Shown here one piece after another: positions 35,590 through 45,591 of a stretch of 64,000 bases of DNA. The stretch lies in NCBI RefSeq assembly GCF_006438825.1, contig NZ_RCZP01000028.1:1-64000 (forward strand). The letters are read 5' to 3'. Each line of letters begins with the position of its first letter. Positions within the stretch are counted from its first letter, which is position 1. The translations under genes were made by a program, and so were the position numbers. The notes beneath the pieces are model-generated. The model was not told the DNA's origin. It worked only from the letters and a program-made list of their open reading frames with translations, and did no database searches. The DNA comes from Muricoccus nepalensis (GTDB taxonomy: Bacteria; Pseudomonadota; Alphaproteobacteria; Acetobacterales; Acetobacteraceae).

Positions 35590-37296
35590 ATGAGCACGCT
35601 CACCGTTGGCGCAGGCCAGCAGTACTCGACCATTGCCTCCGCCGTCGCCGCGTCGCGCGATGGCGACGTGCTGGCCGTGCAGGCCGGCACCTACCGGAAC
35701 GACTTCGCCAACATCGACAAGAAGCTCACCATCGAGGGCGTCGGCGGCGTCGCGCGGCTCGAGGCCTCGGGCGACATCCCCAACGGCAAGGGGATCCTCA
35801 TGGTCAACACCGACGTGACCATCAAGAACCTCGCCTTCTCCGGCGCGACCGTCGCCGACGGCAACGGCGCCGGCATCCGCTTCCAGGGCGGCAACCTCAC
35901 CATCGAGAACTCGCTCTTCGAGAACAACCAGAACGGGCTCCTCACCAACACGATGCCGGGGAGCACGCTCACCATCCGCAACAGCGAGTTCTCGCACAAC
36001 GGCACGGGCGACGGCCGCACGCACAACATCTACGTCGGCGAGATCGGGAAGCTGTCGATCGACAACAGCTACTTCCACGACGCCGTGGTCGGCCACGAGA
36101 TCAAGAGCCGCTCCTACGAGACGGTCATCACGAACAGCCGGATCGCCGAGGGCGCGGACGGCACCGGCAGCTACTCCATCGACCTGCCGAACGGCGGCAG
36201 CGCCTACATCGCCGGCAACACGATCCAGCAGGGCGAGCACTCGCAGAACCCGGCGATGATCCACTTCGGCGGCGAGAGCGGCCCCTACCCGGGCTCCAGC
36301 CTCACGGTCACCAACAACACCTTCGTGAACGACCTTCCCTCGCAGAGCGCCGTGGCGGTGCTCAACCAGACGGGCGTGCTGGCCAGCGTCACCGGCAACG
36401 CGACCTACGGGATCGCCTCCGACCTCGTCGCCTTCGGCGCCGCCCAGGTCTCCAACGTCACCACCCTCGTCGTGCGCCCGCTCATCGACCTGCTGCACTC
36501 CGTCGACGCGCCGGCCGCCCCCGCACCGGCTCCCGCCCCCGTCGCCGCGGCCCCGGTCGTGACGCCCGACCCCGCGCCGGCGCCGGCCCCCAGCCCGTCC
36601 CCGGCCGCCGGCCCCGGCGACCTCGTCCTCCGCGTCTCCGAGGACGCCTGGCAGGGCCACGCCCAGTTCACCGTCTCGGTCGACGGCGCCCAGGTCGGCG
36701 GCGTCCGCACCGCCAGCGCGTCCCACGCCGCCGGCCAGCACGACGACGTCGTCATCCCCGGCCTGCCCGCCGGCGCCCACGCCGTCGCCGTGACCTTCCT
36801 CAACGATGCCTGGGGCGGCAGCGCCGCCGCGGACCGCAACCTCTACGTCGACAGCGTGAGCTACGCCGGCGAGGAGAAGGGGATCGGGGCCGTGCTGCTG
36901 AGCTCCGGCGCCTCGGCCACAACGACGGTCGGCGCCGCAGCGCCCGCGCCCGCGCCCGAGGCCGCGGGCGGCCACAGCCTGACCCTGCACCTCGCCGAGG
37001 ACGCCTGGCGCGGCGACGCGCAGTTCGCGGTGATGGCGGACGGCAAGCAGGTCGGCGGCGGCACCGTCACCGCCTCGCACGCGGCCGGCGCGGTGCAGGA
37101 CTTCACCTTCAACCTGCCGAGCGCGCCCAGCACCGTGGACGTCGCCTTCCTGAACGACGCCTGGGGCGGCACCGCCGGCACGGACCGCAACCTCTACGTG
37201 GCCGGCTTCAGCGTGGACGGCCACGAGCAACCCGGCGCGACCGCGGCGCTGATGAGCGCCGGGACGGCCCACTTCAACGTCGATCCCTGGGCCTGA
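35590..37296 (+). CDS. Exported right-handed beta-helix protein with two CBM36/60-like xylan-binding domains
   Basis: 568 residues from the ATG at 35590. Residues 1-~285 form a parallel beta-helix (YSTIASAVAASRDGDVLAVQAGTY, then repeated N-x-I-x-N rungs such as LTIENSLFENNQ). A Pro/Ala linker follows, then two ~100-residue modules (from 344 and 461), each with EDAWxGxAQF and FLNDAWGG..DRNLYV, which fits the CBM36/60 Ca-dependent fold. There is no N-terminal Sec signal; such domains occur in type-I-secreted alphaproteobacterial proteins. A function in polysaccharide binding or cleavage is likely; no catalytic residues can be named. Confidence 0.82.
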   Translation: MSTLTVGAGQQYSTIASAVAASRDGDVLAVQAGTYRNDFANIDKKLTIEGVGGVARLEASGDIPNGKGILMVNTDVTIKNLAFSGATVADGNGAGIRFQGGNLTIENSLFENNQNGLLTNTMPGSTLTIRNSEFSHNGTGDGRTHNIYVGEIGKLSIDNSYFHDAVVGHEIKSRSYETVITNSRIAEGADGTGSYSIDLPNGGSAYIAGNTIQQGEHSQNPAMIHFGGESGPYPGSSLTVTNNTFVNDLPSQSAVAVLNQTGVLASVTGNATYGIASDLVAFGAAQVSNVTTLVVRPLIDLLHSVDAPAAPAPAPAPVAAAPVVTPDPAPAPAPSPSPAAGPGDLVLRVSEDAWQGHAQFTVSVDGAQVGGVRTASASHAAGQHDDVVIPGLPAGAHAVAVTFLNDAWGGSAAADRNLYVDSVSYAGEEKGIGAVLLSSGASATTTVGAAAPAPAPEAAGGHSLTLHLAEDAWRGDAQFAVMADGKQVGGGTVTASHAAGAVQDFTFNLPSAPSTVDVAFLNDAWGGTAGTDRNLYVAGFSVDGHEQPGATAALMSAGTAHFNVDPWA

Positions 37297-37306
37297 CACC
37301 CCGCCT

Positions 37307-37332
37307 GCGCGCCGGCCTCCAAGCCGGTGCGC
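37307..37332 (+). terminator. Strong hairpin after the beta-helix gene (possible terminator)
   Basis: A 10-bp stem (37307-37316 with 37323-37332, one G-U pair) around CTCCAA, 10 bases past the stop. There is no T-run, so termination efficiency is unclear. Confidence 0.4.
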
Positions 37333-37404
37333 CCACGCCGGGGCCCCGCGCGGGGGCCTCGGCCGGGGCGGCGCGGCCCGGAGGCCGTCCGCCTCGCGCC
37401 CGCG

Positions 37405-37575
37405 TCAGTCCCGGCTGGGCGCGCGGCCCTCGCCCTCGGCGGCCGGCTCGCCCCCGGGCACGCCTCCCTCCTCGCCCGCGGCCTTCTCGAGCTTCTTCTG
37501 CGCCTTCTGCTGCGCCTTGATTTCTTTGGCCTTGTTGCGCTGGCTGCGTTCAAAATCATAATTCGGCTTACGCAT
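37405..37575 (-). CDS. Small basic protein, DUF-type
   Basis: 56 residues from the ATG at 37575 (MRKPNYDFERSQRNKAKEIKAQQKAQKKLEK), preceded by GTGAGG. The first 30 residues are highly charged and helical; the tail is Glu/Gly/Pro rich. Similar short MRKPNYxxERxQRxKAK proteins are common uncharacterised genes in alphaproteobacteria. Function unknown. Confidence 0.8.
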   Translation of the reverse strand: MRKPNYDFERSQRNKAKEIKAQQKAQKKLEKAAGEEGGVPGGEPAAEGEGRAPSRD

Positions 37576-37734
37576 GCACAACCTCACTTTCCCTGGGCTG
37601 GATGGCCCTGCACCGCCCAGGGTAGCGCGCATGCCCCCCCTGCCTCAACGCCCCCCACCCGCCGCCCGGCCCGTGGCATGGCCCGCCGCCGCGCGGCAGG
37701 GCATGCTGCGCGCCCGCCCCGCGCGAAGGACAGG

Positions 37735-38271
37735 ATGAGAACCAGCCGGACGCACCCCCTGCGCATCGCCGCCCTTCCCTGCCCCGGCGGCGGCACGCTG
37801 GGCATCACCTTCTGCCCCGGGAAGTGGCAGGCCACGGCCGCCACCGGCGCCTGGGCGCGCGACCTGGAGGCCGATGTCGGCGCCATCGCCGAATGGGGCG
37901 CGAGCCGCGTGGTCACCCTCGTCACCGCCGCGGAGCTGCGGGCCCTGCGCGTCCCCGGTCTTGGCGAGGCCGTGGCCGCCCGCGGCATGGCGTGGCGCCA
38001 CCTGCCGATCGAGGACTTCTCCGTCCCCACCCCCGCCTGGGAGGCGGCCTGGGCCGCGGAGCGCGGGGCGCTGCACGCCGCCCTCGACCGCGGCGAGGCG
38101 GTGCTCGTGCACTGCAAGGGCGGCCTCGGCCGCGCCGGCCTCGTCGCCTCGCGCATCCTCGTGGAGCGCGGCGCCGCCCCGCGCGAGGCCATCGCCGCCG
38201 TCCGCGCCGCGCGCCCGGGCGCGGTGGAGACGGCGGAGCAGGAGCGCCACGTCCTCTCCCTCACCGGCTGA
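37735..38271 (+). CDS. Dual-specificity/tyrosine phosphatase-like protein
   Basis: 178 residues. The P-loop HCKGGLGRAG (126-135) supplies the catalytic Cys127 and Arg133. EWGASRVVTL and IEDFSVPTP are consistent with the cyclin-dependent-kinase-inhibitor-3/DSP subgroup. A GAAGGA site precedes the ATG. It may dephosphorylate proteins or small phosphorylated metabolites. Convergent with the otnC-like gene; no partner is apparent. Confidence 0.88.
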   Translation: MRTSRTHPLRIAALPCPGGGTLGITFCPGKWQATAATGAWARDLEADVGAIAEWGASRVVTLVTAAELRALRVPGLGEAVAARGMAWRHLPIEDFSVPTPAWEAAWAAERGALHAALDRGEAVLVHCKGGLGRAGLVASRILVERGAAPREAIAAVRAARPGAVETAEQERHVLSLTG

Positions 38272-38280
38272 GCCCTTTTG

Positions 38281-38925
38281 TCAGCCGAAGCTGCGCAGCA
38301 GGTCCTCCACCTGCGCCGGCGTCAGCCCCCGCGCCGCCTGGCCGCGCAGCATGAGCGCCAGCCGCGCCGATTCCTCGAGCTCCTCCGCCGCGTAGACGGC
38401 GTCGACGAGCGAGCGCCCCGACACCACCGGCCCGTGGTTGGCGAGCAGCATCGCGCGCGCGCCGAGCGCCGCCGCGTGGATCTCGCCCTCCATCGCGGGA
38501 TCGCCGGGGCGGTAGTAGCGCACGACCGGCAGGCTTCGCCCCACGCGCATGACGAAATAGGGCGTCAGCGGCGGGATCGGCGCCTCGTCGCCGGGCGAGG
38601 CGAGGCAGCTGATCGCCGTCGCGTGGGTGGAGTGCAGGTGAACCACCGCCCCCGCCTCGGGCCGCGCCGTCAGCACGGCGCGGTGCATGAAGACCTCCTT
38701 GGAGGGCTTGTCGCCGCCGACATGGTTCCAGCCCGCGTCCAGCTTGCTGATCCGTGCGGCGTCGAGCCGCCCGAGCGAGGAGTTCGTGGGGGTCATCAGG
38801 TAGCCGTCCGGCAGGCGCACGCTGATGTTGCCGGCGCTGCCCACCGAGTAGCCCCGCGCGAAGAGGCTCGCGCCGAGCTCCACGAGAAGGCCGCGCAGCG
38901 CCGCCTCGTCCGTGCCGCCGCTCAC
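38281..38925 (-). CDS. otnC: 3-oxo-tetronate 4-phosphate decarboxylase (class II aldolase fold)
   Basis: 214 residues with the class-II aldolase/AraD fold: GYSVGSAGNISVRL, HLHSTHATAISCL with metal-binding His residues, and LLANHGPVVSG with a further His. The length fits OtnC. It would decarboxylate 3-oxo-tetronate 4-phosphate to dihydroxyacetone phosphate. The assignment rests on the gene set: otnI, otnK, denD and ltnD follow upstream in the same operon. It overlaps denD by four bases. Confidence 0.85.
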   Translation of the reverse strand: MSGGTDEAALRGLLVELGASLFARGYSVGSAGNISVRLPDGYLMTPTNSSLGRLDAARISKLDAGWNHVGGDKPSKEVFMHRAVLTARPEAGAVVHLHSTHATAISCLASPGDEAPIPPLTPYFVMRVGRSLPVVRYYRPGDPAMEGEIHAAALGARAMLLANHGPVVSGRSLVDAVYAAEELEESARLALMLRGQAARGLTPAQVEDLLRSFG

Positions 38926-39881
38926 CGGACGAACTCGTCCCGGTACTGCCGCACCACGCCGTCGAAGTCCCCGTCGCGGGTGAAGCCGAGCGCGAGCGGC
39001 CGCGCCACGTCGAAGTCGCCCGGCCAGGAACAGACGATGCGGGCCACCCGCTCCTCCGGCTCCTCGCGGACCAGCGCCCGCGCCGCCGCGCCGCCGACCC
39101 GCGCCAGGCTCTCCAGCATCGCGCCCGCCGTCACGCAGACGCCCGGCAGGTTGAGCGTGCGCCAGGGCCCGATCCGCGCGCCCTCCACCGCCATCGCGTG
39201 CACGAGGTTGCCCACCACCGCGTCGGGCGACGAGAGCCAGAGCCGCGTCTCCCGCGGCACCGGCAGGTTGGAGGCGACGCCCGCCAGCGGCTCCCGGATG
39301 ATCCCGCTCGCGAAGGAGGAGGCCGCCGAGTTCGGCTTGCCCGGCCGCACCACGATGGTCGGCAACCGGCAGACCCGCCCGTCCACAAAGCCGCGGCGGG
39401 AGTAGTCGTTGACCAGCAGCTCCCCCATGGCCTTCGCCGCGCCGTAGGAGGAGGCCGGCATCGGCGCCAGCGTCTCCGGCACCACCTCGGGCATCTCGCC
39501 CCCGAAGACCGCGACGGAGCTCGCGAAGACGAAGCGCGGCGCCTCCCCCGTGGCCCGCGCCGCCTCGAGCAGGGCGCGCGTCCCGTCGAGGTTCACGCGC
39601 ATCCCGACGTCGAACTCCGCCTCCGACTGCCCGCTCAGCACCGCCGCCAGGTGGTAGACGCCGAGCGTCCCCGCCTCGACGACACGCGCCGCGAAGCCGG
39701 GCTCGGCGACGTCGCCGACGAGCGACGAGACCCGCGGGTCCTCCACTGGGCAGGGCGCTAGGTCGACGGAAAGGATGCTCTCGAAGGCCGGCAGCCCCTC
39801 CTTGCGCCCGCGCGCCGCCAGCAGCGCTCGGATCACCCGGCTGCCGAGAAAGCCCGCGCCCCCCGTGACGACGATCCTCAC
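38922..39881 (-). CDS. denD: D-erythronate dehydrogenase (SDR, DenD-like)
   Basis: 319 residues from a GTG that overlaps the otnI stop (GTGA). Rossmann motif VTGGAGFLGSRV, NAD motif YHLAAVLSGQSEAEFDVGMRVNLDG, and active-site YGAAKAMGELL (Tyr/Lys). DenD oxidises D-erythronate to 2-oxo-tetronate, the substrate of OtnI. Context with otnI/otnK/otnC is very specific for this role. Confidence 0.9.
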   Translation of the reverse strand: MRIVVTGGAGFLGSRVIRALLAARGRKEGLPAFESILSVDLAPCPVEDPRVSSLVGDVAEPGFAARVVEAGTLGVYHLAAVLSGQSEAEFDVGMRVNLDGTRALLEAARATGEAPRFVFASSVAVFGGEMPEVVPETLAPMPASSYGAAKAMGELLVNDYSRRGFVDGRVCRLPTIVVRPGKPNSAASSFASGIIREPLAGVASNLPVPRETRLWLSSPDAVVGNLVHAMAVEGARIGPWRTLNLPGVCVTAGAMLESLARVGGAAARALVREEPEERVARIVCSWPGDFDVARPLALGFTRDGDFDGVVRQYRDEFVR

Positions 39882-40660
39882 GAGCGCCTCCTGTAGGGCG
39901 CGAACCAGCCCAGCCCGGCCACCGTCTCGCCCCGCGGGTTGTACTCGCAGCCGATCCAGCCCTCGTAGCCCACGCGGTCGAGCACGGCGAAGAGGTGCGG
40001 AAAGTTCAGCTCCCCCTCCCCCGGCTCGTGCCGGTCCGGCACGGAGGCGATCTGCACGTGCGCGAAGCGCCCGGCGAGCTTCTCGATGAGCTTCGTCAGG
40101 TCCCCGTCCATGATCTGCGCGTGGTAGAGGTCGAGCTGGAGCGACACGTTGGGCCGCCCGACCCTCTCGATCAGCGCGATGCCGTCCATCTGGTGGTTGA
40201 CGAAGTAGCCGGGCATGTTCCGCGTGTTGATGGGCTCCACGAGGATCGTGATCCCCTCCCCCGCCGCGGCGTCGGCGGCGAAGCGGAAGTTTTCCACGAA
40301 GGCCGCCTCGCAGGCCGCCCGGTCGCGGTCCCCGGTCATGCCGGACATGCAGTGCAGCGTCCGGCACCCCATCGCCTTCGCGTAGCGCAGCGCGACGGGC
40401 ACGCTCGCGCGGAACTCCGCCTCGCGCCCCGGGATCGCGGCCATCCCGCGCTCCCCCGCCGCCCAGTCGCCGGGCGGCATGTTGAACAGCGCGAGCGCGA
40501 GCCCGGCCTCCCGCAGCCTCCCCGCCACCGCCTCCGGCGGGTGCTCGTAGGGAAAGAGGAACTCCACCGCCTCGAACCCCGCGGCCGCGGCGGCGGCGAA
40601 GCGGTCGAGGAAGGGGTGCTCGGTGAACATCATCGAGAGGTTCGCGGCGAAGCGCGGCAT
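39878..40660 (-). CDS. otnI: 2-oxo-tetronate isomerase (hydroxypyruvate-isomerase-like)
   Basis: 260 residues with TIM-barrel family blocks: MPRFAANLSMMFTE, FPYEHPPEAV, LFNMPPGDWAAGERGMA, ILVEPINTRNMPGYFVN and DLYHAQIMDGDL. Metal ligands Glu (EPIN), Asp (DLYH), His and Glu (GEGELNF..GCEYNP) are all present. It interconverts 2-oxo- and 3-oxo-tetronate in threonate/erythronate catabolism. Located between otnK and denD. Confidence 0.9.
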   Translation of the reverse strand: MPRFAANLSMMFTEHPFLDRFAAAAAAGFEAVEFLFPYEHPPEAVAGRLREAGLALALFNMPPGDWAAGERGMAAIPGREAEFRASVPVALRYAKAMGCRTLHCMSGMTGDRDRAACEAAFVENFRFAADAAAGEGITILVEPINTRNMPGYFVNHQMDGIALIERVGRPNVSLQLDLYHAQIMDGDLTKLIEKLAGRFAHVQIASVPDRHEPGEGELNFPHLFAVLDRVGYEGWIGCEYNPRGETVAGLGWFAPYRRRS

Positions 40661-40680
40661 GCTGCTGTCTCCTGTCCGGC

Positions 40681-41931
40681 TCAGCCGGCCGTTTCCTGCG
40701 CCTCGAAGAAGAAGCGCTCCCTTCCGAAGTTCCCCGACTTCAGTGCGAGCGAGACCGGCCGGTCGATCGCCCGCACCCAGGGCACGCCGGGCGCGATCTG
40801 CGGCCCGATGTGGAAGCCCGCGATCCCCAGCGACTGCGTCACCACGCCCGAGGTCTCCCCGCCCGCCACGATGAAGCGCGCGACGCCCCCCGCCTCCAGC
40901 CGCCGCGCCACCTCGCCGAAGACCCGCTCCACCGCCTCGCTCGCTGGCCCTGCCCCGAAGCGGGCCTGCACCGCGCGCAGCCCCGCCGGCTCGGTCGTCG
41001 CGAAGACGAGCGGCGCCGCCCCATCCGCCGGCTGCGCCAGCACCCAGCCGGCGATCGCCGCGGCGTAGCCGGGGTCGGAGAGGCAGCGCTCCACCTCCAC
41101 CGCCATCGCGGGCGCCGCGGCGCGGTAGGCCGCGACCTGCGCGTTCGTCATCTCCGAGCAGGAGCCGGAGAGCACCACCGCCCGCCCGGCGCCCGGGTGC
41201 CCCTGGGCCGAGGCCGCCGCCGCGTCCCCGCCGCCCCAGGCCCGCGCCATCCCGTCCGCCAGCCCCGAGCCGCCCGTCACCAGCCGCATCCCCGCCACCG
41301 CCCGGCCCATCGTGACGAGGTGCGCGTCGTTCAGCGCGTCGAGCACGGCGTAGCGGAAACCCTCCCCCCGCAGCCGGTCCAGCGCCGCGCGGACGGCGTC
41401 GGGCCCCCCGTCCATCACGACGCTGTTCACGTTGCCGGTCCGCCCGCGCGACTGCGCGTCCATCAGCCGCATGAGGTTGCTGTCGCGCATCGGCGTCACG
41501 GGATGATCGCGCATCCCGGACTCCGCGAGCGGCACCCCGTTCACGAAGAGGTAGCCGCTGTAGATCGTCCGCCCGTTCACCGGCAGCACGGGGCAGATGA
41601 CCGTGAAGTCCTCGCCCAGCGCGTCCAGCAGCGCGTCCGTCACCGGCCCGATGTTGCCCTTCGCCGTGCTGTCGAAGGTCGAGCAGTACTTGAAGAAGAA
41701 CTGCGGGCAGCCCCGCGCCCGCAGCCACTCGAGCGAGGCCAGGCTCTGCGCGACGGCCTCCTCCACCGGGCAGGAGCGCGACTTGAGGCTGATGACGACC
41801 GCCTCCGCCTCCAGGTCCAGCCCCGCGGGCGGCACGCCGTTGAGCTGCACCGTCCGCAGCCCGTTCGCGACGAGGAAGCCCGCGATGTCGGTCGCCCCTG
41901 TGAAGTCGTCCGCGATGACGCCGAGCCGCAT
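40681..41931 (-). CDS. otnK: 3-oxo-tetronate 4-kinase
   Basis: 416 residues of the four-carbon acid-sugar-kinase fold: IADDFTGATDIAG (N-terminal acidic motif), KYCSTFDSTAKGNIGPV, VVLSGSCSEMT, VAGGETSGVVTQ and LKSGNFG. It phosphorylates 3-oxo-tetronate. The ATG at 41931 is chosen; a GTG two codons upstream overlaps the ltnD stop (GTGA) and is a possible alternative. Operon with ltnD and otnI. Confidence 0.91.
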   Translation of the reverse strand: MRLGVIADDFTGATDIAGFLVANGLRTVQLNGVPPAGLDLEAEAVVISLKSRSCPVEEAVAQSLASLEWLRARGCPQFFFKYCSTFDSTAKGNIGPVTDALLDALGEDFTVICPVLPVNGRTIYSGYLFVNGVPLAESGMRDHPVTPMRDSNLMRLMDAQSRGRTGNVNSVVMDGGPDAVRAALDRLRGEGFRYAVLDALNDAHLVTMGRAVAGMRLVTGGSGLADGMARAWGGGDAAAASAQGHPGAGRAVVLSGSCSEMTNAQVAAYRAAAPAMAVEVERCLSDPGYAAAIAGWVLAQPADGAAPLVFATTEPAGLRAVQARFGAGPASEAVERVFGEVARRLEAGGVARFIVAGGETSGVVTQSLGIAGFHIGPQIAPGVPWVRAIDRPVSLALKSGNFGRERFFFEAQETAG

Positions 41932-41933
41932 GG

Positions 41934-42842
41934 TCACTTCCCGTCGTCCCCCGGAAGCCGGATCCCCGCGAAGGTCCGGATCACCGCCGCGTCCGCCTCC
42001 CGCCCGTGGCCCGCGTTGCTGGCGTTGGCGAACATCCCGTAGGCGGTGCTGGCCAGCGGCAGCGGGAAGTTCAGCGCCAGGGCCGTCTCCGTCACCAGCC
42101 GCAGGTCCTTCACGAAGATGTCGACGGCCGAGTGGGGCGTGTAGTCGCCCTCCACCACCTGCTTCATCCGGTTCTCGAACATCCAGCTGTTCCCCGCCGC
42201 GTGGGTCACCACCTCGTACATCGTGCCGAGCGGGATGCCCGCGCGCGCGGCGAGCGCCATCGCCTCCGCCCCCGCCGCGATGTGCACCCCGGCGAGCAGC
42301 TGGTGGACGATCTTCACCGTCGCCCCGAGCCCGATCTCCTCCCCGATCTCGTAGACCTTGCCCGCGACCGCATCGAGCAGGGGCCGCAGCCGGTCGAAGG
42401 CCGCGCGCGACCCCGCGGCCATCACCGTCATCTCCCCCGCCGCCGCCTTCGCCGCCCCGCCCGATACCGGGGCGTCGAGCACGAGCAGGCCCATCCCCTC
42501 CAGCCGCCCCGCGATCTCGCGCGCGTCCGCGGCCGAGATGGTGGCCGAGACCATCACCCCGGTCCCCGGCCGCAGCCGCGGCGCGAGGCCCTCCGGCCCG
42601 AACAGCGCGCCCCGGCACTGCTCCGCGTTCACCACCAGCAGCAGCACCCCGTCGAGCTCCCCGGCGAAGCCCGCCGCGTCCGCCCCGCTCGCCACTGCCC
42701 CCGCCCCCTGGAGGGATTCGCAGGCCGCGGGGTTCAGGTCGACGCCGTAGGTGGCCAGCCCCGCCGCGATGCAGGAGCGCGCGGCGCCCATGCCCATGGA
42801 GCCGAGTCCCACCACGCAGGCCTTGTACTGGTTGCCGCTCAT
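41934..42842 (-). CDS. ltnD: L-threonate dehydrogenase (beta-hydroxyacid dehydrogenase)
   Basis: 302 residues. NAD-binding VVGLGSMGMGAA, substrate motif DAPVSGGAAKAAAGEMTVM and catalytic Lys in ATVKIVHQLLAG. LtnD oxidises L-threonate to 2-oxo-tetronate. It leads the minus-strand operon, divergent from the ABC importer, which suggests joint control. Both denD and ltnD being present means the locus can use two stereoisomers. Confidence 0.9.
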   Translation of the reverse strand: MSGNQYKACVVGLGSMGMGAARSCIAAGLATYGVDLNPAACESLQGAGAVASGADAAGFAGELDGVLLLVVNAEQCRGALFGPEGLAPRLRPGTGVMVSATISAADAREIAGRLEGMGLLVLDAPVSGGAAKAAAGEMTVMAAGSRAAFDRLRPLLDAVAGKVYEIGEEIGLGATVKIVHQLLAGVHIAAGAEAMALAARAGIPLGTMYEVVTHAAGNSWMFENRMKQVVEGDYTPHSAVDIFVKDLRLVTETALALNFPLPLASTAYGMFANASNAGHGREADAAVIRTFAGIRLPGDDGK

Positions 42843-42989
42843 CGGGACGCCCTCGCGGTGATCTTCTGTTTGTGAACGTAACGCTCGCCCGGGGCCGGCC
42901 GCCCCGGCGCCCGCCCCGGCAATACAGCCCGCCGCGCACGGCCGGACAAGCCACCCGGACAGGCCACCCGGGGCGGGGGGGGTCCCCTG

Positions 42990-43018
42990 TTGCATTGCCG
43001 CGCGCCCCCTGCGTAGGC
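42990..43018 (+). promoter_or_regulatory. Predicted promoter of the tetronate ABC importer
   Basis: TTGCAT (42990-42995) is separated by 17 bases from GTAGGC (43013-43018), which fits a weak -10. The region upstream to 42843 is a GC-rich divergent control region. Start would be near 43025, with uORF and ugpC following. Confidence 0.4.
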
Positions 43019-43047
43019 TCGCGCCAACCAAGCTGGAGGACTGTCCG

Positions 43048-43086
43048 ATGACGAGACGGCGGATGCGCGCCCGCGTGCCGGTTTAG
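43048..43086 (+). CDS. Possible 12-codon upstream ORF before the ABC ATPase gene
   Basis: ATG with GGAGGA eight bases upstream, encoding [12 protein letters not shown] and ending TAG, 10 bases before the ugpC ATG. It could be a translational-coupling or leader ORF; its short length and lack of comparison make this speculative. Confidence 0.3.
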   Translation: MTRRRMRARVPV

Positions 43087-43096
43087 CGGACCCCCG

Positions 43097-44161
<1,065 letters not shown>

Positions 44162-44205
44162 CCGCCCCCGCCACGAAGAAGAAGACACGAGGGAGACACG
44201 AGACG

Positions 44206-45534
44206 ATGGACAGGATCACCCGCCGCGGCACGCTGGCGCTCGGCGCCGGCGCCATGGCCGCCACCACGATCGGCGCCGGCGGCGCCCGCGCCGCCATCCC
44301 CGTGGGCAACGCGACCCCGCCCCGCCAGCCCATCGAGAACGGCGCGACGCTCCGCGTGCTGCGCCCGACGAAGTTCGTGGACGCCGACGAGACCATCTTC
44401 CGCGAGAACACCGCCAAGTTCACCGCGCAGACCGGCGTTCAGGTGCGCGTGGACTTCGCGGGCTGGGAGGACCTCCGCCCGCAGACGGCCGTCGCCGCCA
44501 ACACCGGCGCGGGCCCTGACGTCGTCGTCGGCTGGGCGGACGACCCGCACATCTACGCGGACAAGCTCCTCGACATGACGGAGATGGCCGCCTATCTCGG
44601 CCAGAAGTACGGCGGCTGGCTCGCGCTGCCCCAGCGCTTCGGCAAAAAGTGGGGCACGGAGCAGTGGATCTCGCTCCCCATGGGCGGCACCGGCGCCCCC
44701 TGCGTCTACCGCATCTCCTGGGCGAAGGAGGCGGGCTACGACAGCATCCCGACCGACCACGAGGGCTTCCTCAAGCTCTGCCAGGCCATGAAGAAGAACG
44801 GCCACCCCGCCGGCTTCGCCCTCGGCAACGCGGTCGGCGACGGCAACGCCTACTGCAACTGGCTGCTCTGGTCGCACGGCGGCATGGTGGTGGACGAGGC
44901 CGGCAAGGTCGCGATCAACAGCCCCCAGACCATCCAGGCGCTCCGCTACGCCAAGGAGCTCTACCAGACCTTCATCCCCGGCACCCTCTCATGGGGCGAC
45001 GTGAACAACAACCGCGCCTACGCGGCGGGGGAGATCGGCGTCACGCAGAACGGCGTGTCGATGTACTTCTCGCTCAAGAACGACCCGCGCACGGCCGCCG
45101 TCGCCGAGGACACGGGCATGATGCGCATGCCCACCGGCCCCGCCGGCAAGATGGCCGAGAACGTGCTGCTGCTGAACGCCATGGTGTTCAAGCACACCCG
45201 CTACCCCAACGCCGCCAAGGAGTACCTCCGCTTCATGATGGAGCAGGAGCAGTACGACCCCTGGCTGACGGGCTGCGGCGGCTACTGGTCCCACCCGCTC
45301 GCGGCCTACGCCCAGAGCGCCGTCTGGACGAGCGACCCCAAGCTCGCCGTCTACCGCGACACGAACACGGTGGAGTTCTGGTCGGGCTACAAGGGCCCGA
45401 TCGGCGTCGCCTCCGGCTCGGTCGCGGCCGACTACGTCGTCGTGCAGATGTTCGCCGCCGCCTCCTCCGGCCAGTCCACGCCCGAGGAAGCGGTCCGCGA
45501 GGCCGAGCGCCGCACGCGCCGCTACTACCGCTAG
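44206..45534 (+). CDS. ABC transporter extracellular binding protein (carbohydrate type)
   Basis: 442 residues. A twin-Arg signal (ITRRGTLALGAGAMAATT) is followed by the family-1-type core TAQTGVQVRVDFAGWEDLRPQTAVAANTGAGPDVV, MGGTGAPCVYR and NGVSMYF. The length fits the CUT1 family. Substrate is unknown; a tetronate is suggested by the neighbours. Operon member between ugpC and the permeases. Confidence 0.92.
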   Translation: MDRITRRGTLALGAGAMAATTIGAGGARAAIPVGNATPPRQPIENGATLRVLRPTKFVDADETIFRENTAKFTAQTGVQVRVDFAGWEDLRPQTAVAANTGAGPDVVVGWADDPHIYADKLLDMTEMAAYLGQKYGGWLALPQRFGKKWGTEQWISLPMGGTGAPCVYRISWAKEAGYDSIPTDHEGFLKLCQAMKKNGHPAGFALGNAVGDGNAYCNWLLWSHGGMVVDEAGKVAINSPQTIQALRYAKELYQTFIPGTLSWGDVNNNRAYAAGEIGVTQNGVSMYFSLKNDPRTAAVAEDTGMMRMPTGPAGKMAENVLLLNAMVFKHTRYPNAAKEYLRFMMEQEQYDPWLTGCGGYWSHPLAAYAQSAVWTSDPKLAVYRDTNTVEFWSGYKGPIGVASGSVAADYVVVQMFAAASSGQSTPEEAVREAERRTRRYYR

Positions 45535-45591
45535 CCCAAGGGGCGCCGCGGATCACCCCGCGGCGCCGCCCGCCTCCGAAGGAAGGGCCCG

